Source: Myxococcales bacterium (GTDB lineage Bacteria > Myxococcota_A > Polyangia > Nannocystales > Nannocystaceae). From it: 64,000 bases of DNA. Shown one piece after another: positions 24,209 to 31,903 of the stretch; the first letter of the stretch is position 1, and each line of letters begins with the position of its first letter. The notes beneath the pieces are model-generated. The model was not told the origin of the DNA. It ran no database searches and worked only from the letters and a program-made list of their open reading frames with translations. The DNA lies in NCBI GenBank assembly GCA_020633335.1, contig JACKDU010000014.1:62001-126000 (forward strand), given 5' to 3'. The position numbers and the translations under genes are program-made.

Positions 24209-25201
24209 TCAGGGCTCCTTCGGGAGGTTCGGATCCGCCCCCCACTCGGCCCACGAGCCGTCGTAGAGGCGGACGTCGGGGTGATCCAGGAGCATCAGCG
24301 AGAGCCAGGTCGGGCTCGCGCGGGTGCCGGTCTGGCAGTAGGCGATCACGGTGTCGGCGGCGAGCACCCCGGCGCCCTCGTAGAGCGCCCGCAGCGGGGC
24401 GTCGGCGAGGAAGCGATCGTCGGCGGCCTTGGTGTCCTGCCAGGGGATCTGGAGCGCGCCGGGGATGTGGCCGGCCTCGTACTCGCCGACCGTGCGGGCG
24501 TCGACGAGCTTGACGGCGGGGTCGCCGAGGTGGGCCTCGACCCAGGCGGCGTCGACCCGGAGGAGGGGGTCGCCGGCCGCGAGCGCCAGCGTCGCGGCGA
24601 CCGGGCTGGTCGCGCCGACCTCGACCTCGTGGCCGTCGGCGCTCCACGCCCCGAAGCCGCCGTCGAGGACCCGGACGTCGAGCTTGCCGTGGTAGCGGAG
24701 GGTCCAGGCGAGGCGGGAGGCGGCCTGGGCGGTGCCGTCGTCGTAGGCGACCACCGGCCGATCCGCGCTCACCCCGACCGCGCCGAGCACCGCCTCGAGG
24801 GTCGCCTGATCGGCGATCTGGCCGCTGACGCCGTCGACCGTCGCGCGGATCGACGAGGGGTCGAGGAAGACCGCGCCGGGGACGTGGCCGGCCTCGTGCT
24901 CGGCGGCGGAGCGGAGGTCGAGGATCGTCCGCTCGCCGGCGAGGTCGGCCGCGAGCTCGTCGGTGGCGATCAGGAGCTCGGCGCGGTGGCACTCGATCGC
25001 CGAGAGGGTGCAGGTCTCGGCGCCGCTCTCCGACTCGGACTCGCCGGCGCTCGCGGAGGCCGACGCGGAGGCCGACTCGGACTCGCCGCCGGAGGTCGAG
25101 GTGCTGCCGCTCTCGCTGCTCGACTGGGCGCCCAGGCCGTTGCATGCGGCGAGGGCCAGGGGGGCGGCGAGGGCGAGGACGAGCGAGAGGGCGCTGCGCA
25201 T
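24209..25201 (-). CDS. Lipoprotein sulfurtransferase with tandem rhodanese domains
   Basis: 330 residues. The signal peptide ends LALAACNG (lipobox), followed by a Ser/Glu/Ala-rich linker (about 25-65). Two rhodanese domains follow: an inactive first one (TILDLRSAAEHEAGHVPGA) and a second with the active-site loop CQTGTRAS, as in thiosulfate or 3-mercaptopyruvate sulfurtransferases. It would move sulfane sulfur to cyanide or thiols outside the cytosol. TATCCT lies 6 nt before the ATG. Monocistronic; a hairpin shared with the convergent radical SAM gene follows the stop. The lipid anchor is the unusual part. Confidence 0.88.
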   Translation of the reverse strand: MRSALSLVLALAAPLALAACNGLGAQSSSESGSTSTSGGESESASASASASAGESESESGAETCTLSAIECHRAELLIATDELAADLAGERTILDLRSAAEHEAGHVPGAVFLDPSSIRATVDGVSGQIADQATLEAVLGAVGVSADRPVVAYDDGTAQAASRLAWTLRYHGKLDVRVLDGGFGAWSADGHEVEVGATSPVAATLALAAGDPLLRVDAAWVEAHLGDPAVKLVDARTVGEYEAGHIPGALQIPWQDTKAADDRFLADAPLRALYEGAGVLAADTVIAYCQTGTRASPTWLSLMLLDHPDVRLYDGSWAEWGADPNLPKEP

Positions 25202-25207
25202 GGGCCG

Positions 25208-25213
25208 AGGATA
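25208..25213 (-). promoter_or_regulatory. -10-like TATCCT, leaderless start
   Basis: TATCCT on the minus strand, 6 nt before the ATG at 25201. Confidence 0.5.
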
Positions 25214-25251
25214 GCCCGTCGCTCTCGGCTGCGGCGGGGCGCGGGCTCGGC

Positions 25252-25257
25252 TATGCT
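25252..25257 (+). promoter_or_regulatory. -10-like TATGCT, leaderless start
   Basis: TATGCT lies 6 nt before the GTG at 25264; divergent to the one at 25208. Confidence 0.5.
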
Positions 25258-25263
25258 GGCGCG

Positions 25264-25746
25264 GTGGTGCTCGCGCCCCTCTGCCTGGCCCTGGTCCTCG
25301 CGCCGCCCCCGGCCCTCGCCGCGCCGCCGCCGGGGGGCGCGGTGGCCTCGCCGGGCGAGCCGGCTGGCTTCGTGGTCCCGACGCCGGTCCTGATCGAGCG
25401 CGAGCTCGCCGGCGGCTTCGTCCTCCGCCGCGAGGAATTCCTCCAGTGGGTCGTGGTCCCGCACGCGGTCTACGGCCTCACGGTCCAGCCGCGCTACACC
25501 CAGCGCCTCACCCTCGGCTTCACGCGGCCTCTGCTCCAGCCGATCGAGCTCTCGCTCGAGGGGATCGCCGGCGGCCCCCAGACGATGGGGATGTGGTCGG
25601 CCCGGATCGCCGTCAAGGTGCCGCGCACCGAGACCTCGGTCTTCATCCAGCGGATGGGGGTCGCCAGCTACTCGAGCGCGGGGCCGAGCCTCAGCAGCGC
25701 GCCGCCGGGGAGGCGCCTCACCCTGGGGCTCTTGCGGCGCTTCTAG
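25264..25746 (+). CDS. Secreted/outer-membrane-like protein, N-terminal part
   Basis: 160 residues from a GTG at 25264. The signal peptide (LAPLCLALVLAPPPALAA) is followed by alternating hydrophobic/polar strands (GFVVPTPVLIEREL, YTQRLTLGFTRPL, TSVFIQRMGVASY), as in small beta-barrels. The frame ends in LLRRF-stop, and the next reading frame begins one base later (TAGTG) with more of the same pattern. The span 25264-26009 is two bases over a multiple of three, so one added base near 25700-25740 would give a single protein of about 247 residues. It is therefore either a two-gene pair or a broken gene. No family recognised. Confidence 0.65.
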   Translation: MVLAPLCLALVLAPPPALAAPPPGGAVASPGEPAGFVVPTPVLIERELAGGFVLRREEFLQWVVVPHAVYGLTVQPRYTQRLTLGFTRPLLQPIELSLEGIAGGPQTMGMWSARIAVKVPRTETSVFIQRMGVASYSSAGPSLSSAPPGRRLTLGLLRRF

Positions 25747-26009
25747 TGAGCGCCGCGAATGAGCGCGTCCGCGGCGGCGTGCTCGTCGGCGGCGGGTACT
25801 TCACGTGGGAGGTGGACGGCCACCTCTTCGTCACGCCCTGGCGAGATCGTCGCGGCGGTCGTCATGGCGTCGCGCTCGGCGGCGGTCTCTGGGGCGGGTA
25901 TGCGGGCTCGGTGATCGTCGGCTATCGATTCGCGCCCGCGGCCATGAACCACGTCGGCGGACGCTGGGAGGCGCTTCGGCGGGCGCGCGAGGCGGCCGCG
26001 GGCGAGTGA
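25746..26009 (+). CDS. Probable C-terminal part of the 25264 protein
   Basis: 87 residues from GTG 25746, overlapping the preceding stop by one base. Strand-like repeats with aromatic girdle residues (GGVLVGGGYFTWEVDGHLF, GVALGGGLWGGYAG, VIVGYRF) suggest the closing strands of a membrane barrel rather than an independent soluble protein. There is no signal peptide of its own, which favours an origin as the second half of the upstream gene. Separate translation by coupling remains possible. Confidence 0.5.
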   Translation: MSAANERVRGGVLVGGGYFTWEVDGHLFVTPWRDRRGGRHGVALGGGLWGGYAGSVIVGYRFAPAAMNHVGGRWEALRRAREAAAGE

Positions 26010-26019
26010 GGGCATGGTG

Positions 26020-26025
26020 TATGAT
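26020..26025 (+). promoter_or_regulatory. -10-like TATGAT, leaderless start
   Basis: TATGAT lies 6 nt before the GTG at 26032 and decides that start over the ATG at 26014. Confidence 0.5.
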
Positions 26026-26031
26026 CGTCGA

Positions 26032-26928
26032 GTGATCGATGCGCCGCGACTCCTCCTCGGCGCCCTCCTGGGGTTGGGGGCCGCGGGGTGCAACAACCTC
26101 GTCGGGTCGAGCGACGGCTCGGCGACGACGACCGGCGATCCGACGACGACGACAGCGTCGAGCAGCGGCAGCGCGGGCGCCAGCACCAGCGTGGGCGCCA
26201 GCAGCGGGGCGGCGAGCACCGACCCGACCGCGGCGACCTCCGGCGGCCTCTTCACCTGCGGGGACGCGCCGCCCTCCGAGTGCGACGTCTTCGCGCAGGA
26301 CTGCCCGGCGGGGGAGAAGTGCGCGCCCTTCTCGGACGGCGCCGGCTGGGGTGAGGCGAAGTGTGTCCCGGTCGCGCCGGACCCCGACATGCTCGGCGAG
26401 CCGTGCACGGCGGAGGACGGCTACAGCGGCGTCGACACCTGCGACGTCGGCGCGCTCTGTTTCTTCCTCGACGACGAGAGCGGCGAGGGACATTGCGTCT
26501 CGCTCTGCGGCGGGACGCCGCGCCGACCGAGCTGTCCAGAAGGTCATGAGTGTTGGATCAACAGCGAGGCGGTCCTGAACCTCTGCCTTCAGCTCTGTGA
26601 CCCGCTCGACGCGCTCTGCCTCCCGGGGACCGTCTGTATCCCGAATGTGCTCAGCCCGAACGAGGCCACGTGGATCTGCGACGACGACGACTCGGGCGAC
26701 GGCGGGGCGCTCGGGGATCCCTGCGACTTCGCCAACTCCTGCGATCAGGGCCTCGCCTGCGTCCCTGGATACCGCCTGGAGGGGTGCCCGTCGCTCGACT
26801 GCTGCGCGCTCCTCTGCGACACCTCGCAACCGAATACCTGCCCCAATGACCAGGCTTGCGTCCCCTGGTACGATCCGGACCCGGCGCCGGAGGGCTACGA
26901 GCACGTCGGCTTCTGCGGCGCCCCCTAG
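26032..26928 (+). CDS. Cysteine-rich lipoprotein with Ser/Thr linker
   Basis: 298 residues. The signal peptide ends in GAAGC, then a long Ser/Thr/Ala/Gly linker (about 20-70) of the type common in Nannocystis-group surface proteins. The C-terminal 220 residues contain about 25 cysteines in loose pairs (CGDAPPSECDVF, CPAGEKCAPF, CDQGLACVPG, CCALLCDTSQPNTCP), like disulfide-stabilised extracellular modules. GTG 26032 is chosen on the -10-like box and the short positive n-region; ATG 26014 would add six residues. No enzyme motif. A possible client of the VKOR-DsbA protein at 5932 (inference). Confidence 0.8.
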   Translation: MIDAPRLLLGALLGLGAAGCNNLVGSSDGSATTTGDPTTTTASSSGSAGASTSVGASSGAASTDPTAATSGGLFTCGDAPPSECDVFAQDCPAGEKCAPFSDGAGWGEAKCVPVAPDPDMLGEPCTAEDGYSGVDTCDVGALCFFLDDESGEGHCVSLCGGTPRRPSCPEGHECWINSEAVLNLCLQLCDPLDALCLPGTVCIPNVLSPNEATWICDDDDSGDGGALGDPCDFANSCDQGLACVPGYRLEGCPSLDCCALLCDTSQPNTCPNDQACVPWYDPDPAPEGYEHVGFCGAP

Positions 26929-26990
26929 CGCTCCCACTGCGCTCGAAGCCGCCGCGGCGTGAGCGCGAGGCTGCGCGGGCGCGGGGCAGA

Positions 26991-27770
26991 CTAGCCCGCG
27001 GGCGCGTCGTCGTCGTAGGTCTCGATCACCGAGAACGCGACCCCCTGCGGATCCTGGAGGACCGCGAAGCGGCCGAGACCCGCGGCCTCGAGCGGGCCGT
27101 AGAGGACCTTGCCGCCGAGCGCCTCGGTCTTCGTCATCGTCGCCGGGCAGGCGGCGACCTGGAAGTAGACCATCCAGCGCGGCGGGAGCTCGCCCCACTC
27201 CGGGGTCATCTTGATCATCCCGGCGACCGTCTCGCCCTTGCGCTTGAAGTTGGTGTACTCGGTGTTGCCGAGCGGCTGGGTGTCGGCGTCCCAGCCGAAG
27301 ACCGCGTGGAAGAAGGCGGCCGCGGCCGCGGTGTCGCGGGTCGCCAGCTCGAACCAGCAGGGGGCGCCGACCTCCCCGTAGCGGCCGGCGCCGATCCGCC
27401 CGCGGGGCTCCCAGAGCGCCAGCGGGGCGCCGCTCGGGTCGCGGATGATCGCCCGCCGGCCGGCCTCGCCGACGTCGAGCGGCGCGGCGATCAGCTCGCC
27501 GCCGGCGGCGTTGACCAGGGCGACCGTGAGCTCGAGATCGTCGACGCTGACGTGGGCGAGCCAGTGGGCCTCGTCGTCGCGGAGGCGGCCGCGGATCCCG
27601 GCGACGTCGCGCTCGCCGCTCTGGAGGATCCGCGCGCCGCCGACGTTCGGCCCGTCGACGTGGGTCCAGCCGAAGAGCGCGGCGTAGAAGCGCTGGGCGG
27701 CCGGCGGATCGGCGGCGCCGAGCTCGGTCCAGCAGAAGGTGCCGTGCGGGTACTTGGTGACCTCGGCCAT
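26991..27770 (-). CDS. Glyoxalase/bleomycin-resistance (VOC) family protein, two domains
   Basis: 259 residues with two VOC repeats. The first starts GTFCWTELGAADPPAAQRFY, the second GAPCWFELATRDTAAAAAFF; each ends with a DPSG/DPQG strand (IIRDPSGAPLALWEP and LQDPQGVAFSVIE). This arrangement matches the actinobacterial/myxobacterial CFP32-like group of unknown substrate. VOC proteins use a metal to act on small molecules or bind drugs. ATG 27770 has TAGCTT 8 nt upstream. It is divergent from the dienoyl-CoA reductase-like gene and convergent with the cysteine-rich lipoprotein gene. Confidence 0.87.
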   Translation of the reverse strand: MAEVTKYPHGTFCWTELGAADPPAAQRFYAALFGWTHVDGPNVGGARILQSGERDVAGIRGRLRDDEAHWLAHVSVDDLELTVALVNAAGGELIAAPLDVGEAGRRAIIRDPSGAPLALWEPRGRIGAGRYGEVGAPCWFELATRDTAAAAAFFHAVFGWDADTQPLGNTEYTNFKRKGETVAGMIKMTPEWGELPPRWMVYFQVAACPATMTKTEALGGKVLYGPLEAAGLGRFAVLQDPQGVAFSVIETYDDDAPAG

Positions 27771-27778
27771 GGCCGGCG

Positions 27779-27784
27779 AAGCTA
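27779..27784 (-). promoter_or_regulatory. -10-like TAGCTT, leaderless start
   Basis: TAGCTT on the minus strand, 8 nt before the ATG at 27770. Confidence 0.4.
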
Positions 27785-27897
27785 GCAGAGAGGCGGCCGC
27801 GCGCGCAATCGCTCGGCGCCCGCGTAGGCGCCCTGCGGGGCCGCTGGGCGGCGTTCGTCGCCGGCGATCGCCGACGCCGCCGGCCGCCGAGGCGCGC

Positions 27898-27903
27898 TAC
27901 CCT
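27898..27903 (+). promoter_or_regulatory. -10-like TACCCT, leaderless start
   Basis: TACCCT lies 7 nt before the ATG at 27911. Confidence 0.45.
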
Positions 27904-27910
27904 GGCGGCG

Positions 27911-28699
27911 ATGACCAGCGTCTTTCGTGATGACATCCTGAGGGGGCACGTCGCCCTGATCACCGGCGGCGGCACCGGCATCTGCCGCGGGATCGCCCGC
28001 GCCTACCTCGCCCACGGGGCGCGGGTCTGCGTGGTCAGCCGCCGCCAGGAGGTGATCGAGGCGGCCGCGAAGGATCTGTCCGAGGAGACAGGTGGTGAGG
28101 CGATCGGCGTGGCCGCCGACGTCCGCCAGCCGGAGGCGATCGCCGCCGCGGTCGCCGCGACCCTCGAGCGCTTCGGTCGCCTCGACACCCTGGTCAACGG
28201 CGCCGCCGGCAACTTCCTGGCGCCGGCCGCCGGCCTCTCGAGCAACGGCTTCCGGACGGTCGTCGACATCGACCTCTGCGGGACCTTCAACGCCTCCAAG
28301 GCCGCGTTTGAGGCGCTCCAGGCCGCCGGTCAGGGCCTCATCCTCAACATCTCGGCGACCCTCCACTACCACGGCACGCCGCTGCAGATCCACGCGTCGG
28401 CGGCCAAGGCCGGGGTCGACGCGGTCACCCGCAACCTCGCGGTCGAGTGGGGCCCGCTCGGGATCCGGGTCAACGCGATCGCCCCCGGGCCGATCGGTGA
28501 CACCGAGGGGATGAAGCGCCTCGCGCCCGGCGAGCTCGGCCAGCGCCTCGCCGCCCAGATCCCGTTGCGGCGCTACGGGACGATCGCCGAGATCGCGGAC
28601 GCCGCGGTCTTCCTGCGCTCGCGGGCGGCGAGCTACGTCACCGGGGCGATCCTGGTGGTCGACGGCGGGCAGGCGGTGACCACCGTCGGCTTCGTCTGA
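27911..28699 (+). CDS. SDR, 2,4-dienoyl-CoA reductase-like
   Basis: 262 residues. NADP-binding TGGGTGICRGIA near the N-terminus, then NGAAGNFLAPAAGLSSNGF and VVDIDLCGTFN, which are characteristic of peroxisomal-type 2,4-dienoyl-CoA reductases. HASAAKAGVDAVTRNLAVEW replaces the usual YxxxK context, as is normal in that group. It should reduce polyunsaturated acyl-CoA intermediates in beta-oxidation. An enoyl-CoA hydratase relative sits 1 kb away on the other strand, consistent with fatty-acid use. Leaderless-type start. Other acyl-CoA substrates are possible. Confidence 0.85.
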   Translation: MTSVFRDDILRGHVALITGGGTGICRGIARAYLAHGARVCVVSRRQEVIEAAAKDLSEETGGEAIGVAADVRQPEAIAAAVAATLERFGRLDTLVNGAAGNFLAPAAGLSSNGFRTVVDIDLCGTFNASKAAFEALQAAGQGLILNISATLHYHGTPLQIHASAAKAGVDAVTRNLAVEWGPLGIRVNAIAPGPIGDTEGMKRLAPGELGQRLAAQIPLRRYGTIAEIADAAVFLRSRAASYVTGAILVVDGGQAVTTVGFV

Positions 28700-28733
28700 T
28701 CCTCGGCGCGCTCGCCCGCGGCAGCGCCTCTGC

Positions 28734-28739
28734 TACGCT
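28734..28739 (+). promoter_or_regulatory. -10-like TACGCT, leaderless start
   Basis: TACGCT lies 6 nt before the GTG at 28746. Confidence 0.45.
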
Positions 28740-28745
28740 GGGGCG

Positions 28746-29624
28746 GTGCGCTGGCATGCCCCGCTCGTCCTCCTGGTCGCGTCCGCGCTCGCCGGCGCCT
28801 GCACGGCGCCGCCCAGGACCTGCTCCAAGGAGCAGCTCGCTCGGATCGCCGAGGTCGCCGGCGGCCTGCGGGCGGCGAACGAGGGGCGCGCGACCCTCGA
28901 TCTCGACGTCACGCTCCCGGCCGTCCGCGGCGGCGGTCGGGACGTGCGGCTCGGGGTCCTGGTCGCCCTCGACCGCGACGGGCTCCGCGTCGCGGGGCAG
29001 CGGCCCCAGGGACGCTGGTCGGAGTCGAGCCTCCTCGAGGACGCCCTCGATCGACGGAGGGCGCTGGACGAGGCCTCGGGGGCGCCTGCTCCCGCCGTCA
29101 TCGCGGCGATCGCCGGCGACGTCCCGGCCCGCGACGTCGCCGAATTCCTCGCCCTGGCGAGGCGGGTCGGGGCGGACGAGCTCCAGGTGATCGCCGCCGA
29201 CGCGGACGCCCCTCCGATCCCGGCGATCCCGCGGCCCGAGCTCGCGGCCGAGCTCCGCGCGCGCGCTGCCGGCGATCCTGCCCGCCTCCCCGAGCTCCTC
29301 GCGCTCGCCCTCGACGACGAGATCCCCCGCTGCCCGCCGCTCGGCGAGCCGATCGCCCGCCTGGTCCCGCCGACGTCGGCGACGATCGCCGCCCGCACCG
29401 AGGAGGCGCTCCGGGGCTGCGGCTGCGCGGCCGACGTCGATCGCGTCCTCACGCTCCTCCACCTCCTGATCGCGCCGGCCGCGGTCACCGTGGTCTCGCG
29501 CCCGCTCACCCTCGACCCCGAGGGCCCCGGGGCGATCACAGCGGACGCCGATCGCCCCTGGTCCGAGCTCGCGCCGGCGGCCTTCGAGGCCGGGCGCACC
29601 AACCTCTGGGTGGTCGTCCGCTAG
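28746..29624 (+). CDS. Hypothetical lipoprotein
   Basis: 292 residues from GTG 28746. The signal peptide ends ALAGACTA (lipobox). The mature part is Ala/Leu/Arg/Asp-rich with mixed helix and strand, and a C-terminal CGCAADVDRVLTLLHLL segment. No domain recognised. The stop lies 13 bases from the stop of the convergent enoyl-CoA hydratase gene, so there is no room for separate terminators. Coding is supported by codon bias and the -10-like box. Confidence 0.72.
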   Translation: MRWHAPLVLLVASALAGACTAPPRTCSKEQLARIAEVAGGLRAANEGRATLDLDVTLPAVRGGGRDVRLGVLVALDRDGLRVAGQRPQGRWSESSLLEDALDRRRALDEASGAPAPAVIAAIAGDVPARDVAEFLALARRVGADELQVIAADADAPPIPAIPRPELAAELRARAAGDPARLPELLALALDDEIPRCPPLGEPIARLVPPTSATIAARTEEALRGCGCAADVDRVLTLLHLLIAPAAVTVVSRPLTLDPEGPGAITADADRPWSELAPAAFEAGRTNLWVVVR

Positions 29625-29637
29625 CGGGCGTGCTGCC

Positions 29638-30348
29638 TCAGGACGAGGGCTTGCCGAGGCGCGCGGCGATCCGCTGGCGGAGCGCGGGGTCGCTCCAGAA
29701 GCGGAGGCCGCCGGCGAGGAAGGCCGGACGGGCCGCGCGGGCGGCCGCCGCGACCTCGCCGCGGAGCGAGGCCTTCGCCTGGGCGTAGGCCTCGGCCGGC
29801 AGGGCCGCGAGGGTGTCGAGGGCGGCCCGCGCCCGCGCGCCCTCGTCGTCGGCGAGTGCGTCGACGATCCCGCGGGCGAGGGCCTCGCTCGGGCTGTAGA
29901 GGCGGGCGCTGAGGACCGCCTCGTCGACGTGAGGGGCGGGGATCCGGCTGCGGACCACCGCCAGCGGCGCCGGCGGGAAGGCGACGCCGATCGCCACTTC
30001 GGAGAGGCCGATCTTCACCTGCGGGTGATGGGTTGCGACCCGGTGATCGCAGGCGAGCGCGAGGATGCAGCCGCCGGCGATCGCGTGGCCGTTCACCCAG
30101 GCGACGGTCGGCCCCGGGTAGGTGAAGAGGTCGAGGACCAGCTCCTCGAGGAGCGTGAGGAAGTCGATCTGCGCCTGGCCCTCGAGGCTGAGGACCTCCT
30201 GGAGATCGAGGCCGGCGGAGAAGGCCCGGCCCTCGCCGCGGAGGAGGAGCGGCGCGCCGCCGGCTCGCCGCAGCTCCTCGCGGAGGGCGCTCATGGTCGC
30301 CGTCGACATCGCGTTGAGGTTGGGGCTTTGGAGGACTACCTCGTGCAT
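29638..30348 (-). CDS. Enoyl-CoA hydratase/isomerase family protein
   Basis: 236-residue crotonase-fold protein, slightly short for the family. AFSAGLDLQEV gives the first oxyanion-hole loop, WVNGHAIAGGCILALACDHR the second, and IGLSEVAIGVAFPP carries a Glu at a typical catalytic position. It hydrates or isomerises acyl-CoA thioesters, presumably in beta-oxidation. It follows the VTT-family gene by 24 bases on the same strand, and the region between them has no ribosome site, so the two are probably co-transcribed although functionally unrelated. Confidence 0.87.
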   Translation of the reverse strand: MHEVVLQSPNLNAMSTATMSALREELRRAGGAPLLLRGEGRAFSAGLDLQEVLSLEGQAQIDFLTLLEELVLDLFTYPGPTVAWVNGHAIAGGCILALACDHRVATHHPQVKIGLSEVAIGVAFPPAPLAVVRSRIPAPHVDEAVLSARLYSPSEALARGIVDALADDEGARARAALDTLAALPAEAYAQAKASLRGEVAAAARAARPAFLAGGLRFWSDPALRQRIAARLGKPSS

Positions 30349-30372
30349 CTGGTTCTCTCCCTCTCGGTCGTC

Positions 30373-30990
30373 TCAGCGGAGGAGCTTGATCACCAGGAAG
30401 CCGCCGATGAGCAGGAGCGTCCCGAGGATCGTGGCGAGGTTGAAGTAGCGATCGATCAGGTCCTTCGCCCGCTGGCCGGTCAGGCGGATCACCAGGGCGA
30501 CCAGGAAGAAGCGGCCGCCGCGGCCGAGGAGGCTGGCGCCGATGAACTTGAGGAGATCGAGCTTGGCGACCCCGGCGGCGATCGTGAAGACCTTGTAGGG
30601 GATCGGCGTGAAGGCGGCGGCGAAGACCGCGACCTCGCCCCACTCGTGGTAGCGGCTGGTGACCGCGTCGAAGTTCGCCTGCGAGAAGACCTTGTTGATC
30701 AGGATCGGCTCGAAGGTCGCCCAGAGCCCGTAGCCGATCATGTACCCGGCGATCCCGCCGATCACCGAGGCGGCCGTGCACCAGAGCGCGAAGTAGAAGG
30801 CGAGGTGCGGCTTGGCGAGCGCCAGCGCGATCAGCAGGATGTCGGGCGGGAGCGGGAAGAAGCTCGACTCGGCGAAGGCGATGAGCGCGAGCGCGGGGAC
30901 GCCGTAGGGGGTGTCGGCCCAGCCGAGGACCCAGTCGTAGAGGCGGCGGATCGGGTTGCGCGTGGCGCCTTCTTGAGCCGGCTCGGACAC
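30373..30990 (-). CDS. VTT/DedA (YqaA-type) membrane protein
   Basis: 205 residues with four or five membrane segments. Family features include ALIAFAESSFFPLPPDILLI near the N-terminus, the re-entrant FTPIPYKVFTIAAGV loop and the conserved LLGRGGRFFLVALVI segment. Relatives act as lipid scramblases or flippases for undecaprenyl phosphate or phospholipids. GTG 30990 with TAGCGT 6 nt upstream. Divergently placed after mobA, which is on the same strand upstream with a 55-base gap. Good family confidence; substrate unknown. Confidence 0.85.
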   Translation of the reverse strand: MSEPAQEGATRNPIRRLYDWVLGWADTPYGVPALALIAFAESSFFPLPPDILLIALALAKPHLAFYFALWCTAASVIGGIAGYMIGYGLWATFEPILINKVFSQANFDAVTSRYHEWGEVAVFAAAFTPIPYKVFTIAAGVAKLDLLKFIGASLLGRGGRFFLVALVIRLTGQRAKDLIDRYFNLATILGTLLLIGGFLVIKLLR

Positions 30991-30996
30991 GGCGGC

Positions 30997-31002
30997 ACGC
31001 TA
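30997..31002 (-). promoter_or_regulatory. -10-like TAGCGT, leaderless start
   Basis: TAGCGT on the minus strand, 6 nt before the GTG at 30990. Confidence 0.45.
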
Positions 31003-31045
31003 CCACGGCGCCCCGGCGGCCGCGACGAAGCGGCCCCGCGTCTCC

Positions 31046-31723
31046 TCACGGCGGCCCCGAGGCCGCGTCCTCCTCGCGGGCGGCGGCGTACTCGTCGGGG
31101 GTGTTGCAGGTCCGCAGCGCCCGCGGATCGGGGAGCGCGTCGCTCGGGATCCAGCGGGTCTCGAGGGCGTCGAAGAGGGCGATCGGCCGGCGCTGGCCGC
31201 CGGCGATCAGCGCCCGGGCGGCCCGGAGCGCCGGCGCGACGCGGACCAGGCTGGCGAGCGGGTGGGCGAAGCGGCGGCCGCCGGGGCCACGCGCCGCGTC
31301 GATCGGGATCACGGCCTCGAGCCCGCCCTCGCCCTCGAGCTCCGCCCGCAGGAAGTCGAGGTGGGCGCGGCTGAGGAAGACGCCGTCGCAGGCGGCGAGG
31401 AAGGCCGCGTCGGCGCCCGCCCGGGCGGCCGCCTCGAGGCCGACGAGGAGGCCGACGAGCGGCCCGCCGCGCTCGCCCGGGGGATCGTCGACCCGGATCG
31501 CCGACGAGGGCAGCGGCGGCAGCTCCTGGCCGGGGGCGCCGACGACGACGATCGTCCCCGCGCCGGCGTCCGCGAAGATCGCCGCGAGGTGGGCGAGGAG
31601 CGGGCGCCCGCGCCACTCGAGCCAGGCCTTCGGTCGACCCATCCGTGACGACTCGCCGCCGGCGAGGATCAGCGCGGCCAGCCGCGGATCGCCCGCGTCC
31701 TCTCGTCCTGTCTCTTCAGACAT
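31046..31723 (-). CDS. mobA: Molybdenum cofactor guanylyltransferase
   Basis: 225 residues. The nucleotidyltransferase signature LAGGESSRMGRPKA lies near residue 18, followed by VVGAPGQ, DPPGERGGPLVGLLVGLEA, and AACDGVFLS in place of the usual ACDMPF. It attaches GMP to molybdopterin to form the bis-MGD cofactor; a NTP-transferase of related specificity (CTP, GTP) cannot be excluded. ATG 31723 has GAGGAG five bases upstream. Divergent from the Pkn kinase gene. Confidence 0.85.
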   Translation of the reverse strand: MSEETGREDAGDPRLAALILAGGESSRMGRPKAWLEWRGRPLLAHLAAIFADAGAGTIVVVGAPGQELPPLPSSAIRVDDPPGERGGPLVGLLVGLEAAARAGADAAFLAACDGVFLSRAHLDFLRAELEGEGGLEAVIPIDAARGPGGRRFAHPLASLVRVAPALRAARALIAGGQRRPIALFDALETRWIPSDALPDPRALRTCNTPDEYAAAREEDAASGPP

Positions 31724-31891
31724 GTCACTCCTCGGCGCGGGGAGGGGGCGCCCACCGGCGCACTCTCGGACGGGGCGCGGGCGATCGCAAGCCCGATGAC
31801 GCTGGCGCGATTTGCGCGAAAATGCCCTCCGGGGACCCACGGAGGCCTCTACCTGCACGATCCGCCGACCCAAGGACCCCCCGCGATCGGC

Positions 31892-31897
31892 TACCGT
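31892..31897 (+). promoter_or_regulatory. -10-like TACCGT, leaderless start
   Basis: TACCGT lies 6 nt before GTG 31904 and supports that start for the kinase. Confidence 0.4.
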
Positions 31898-31903
31898 GTG
31901 GAG

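Noticed and set aside
31711..31730. GACATGTCA at the mobA start as another CATGTCC hairpin
   Set aside because: It has only one half of the dyad; the ATG of mobA explains the sequence.
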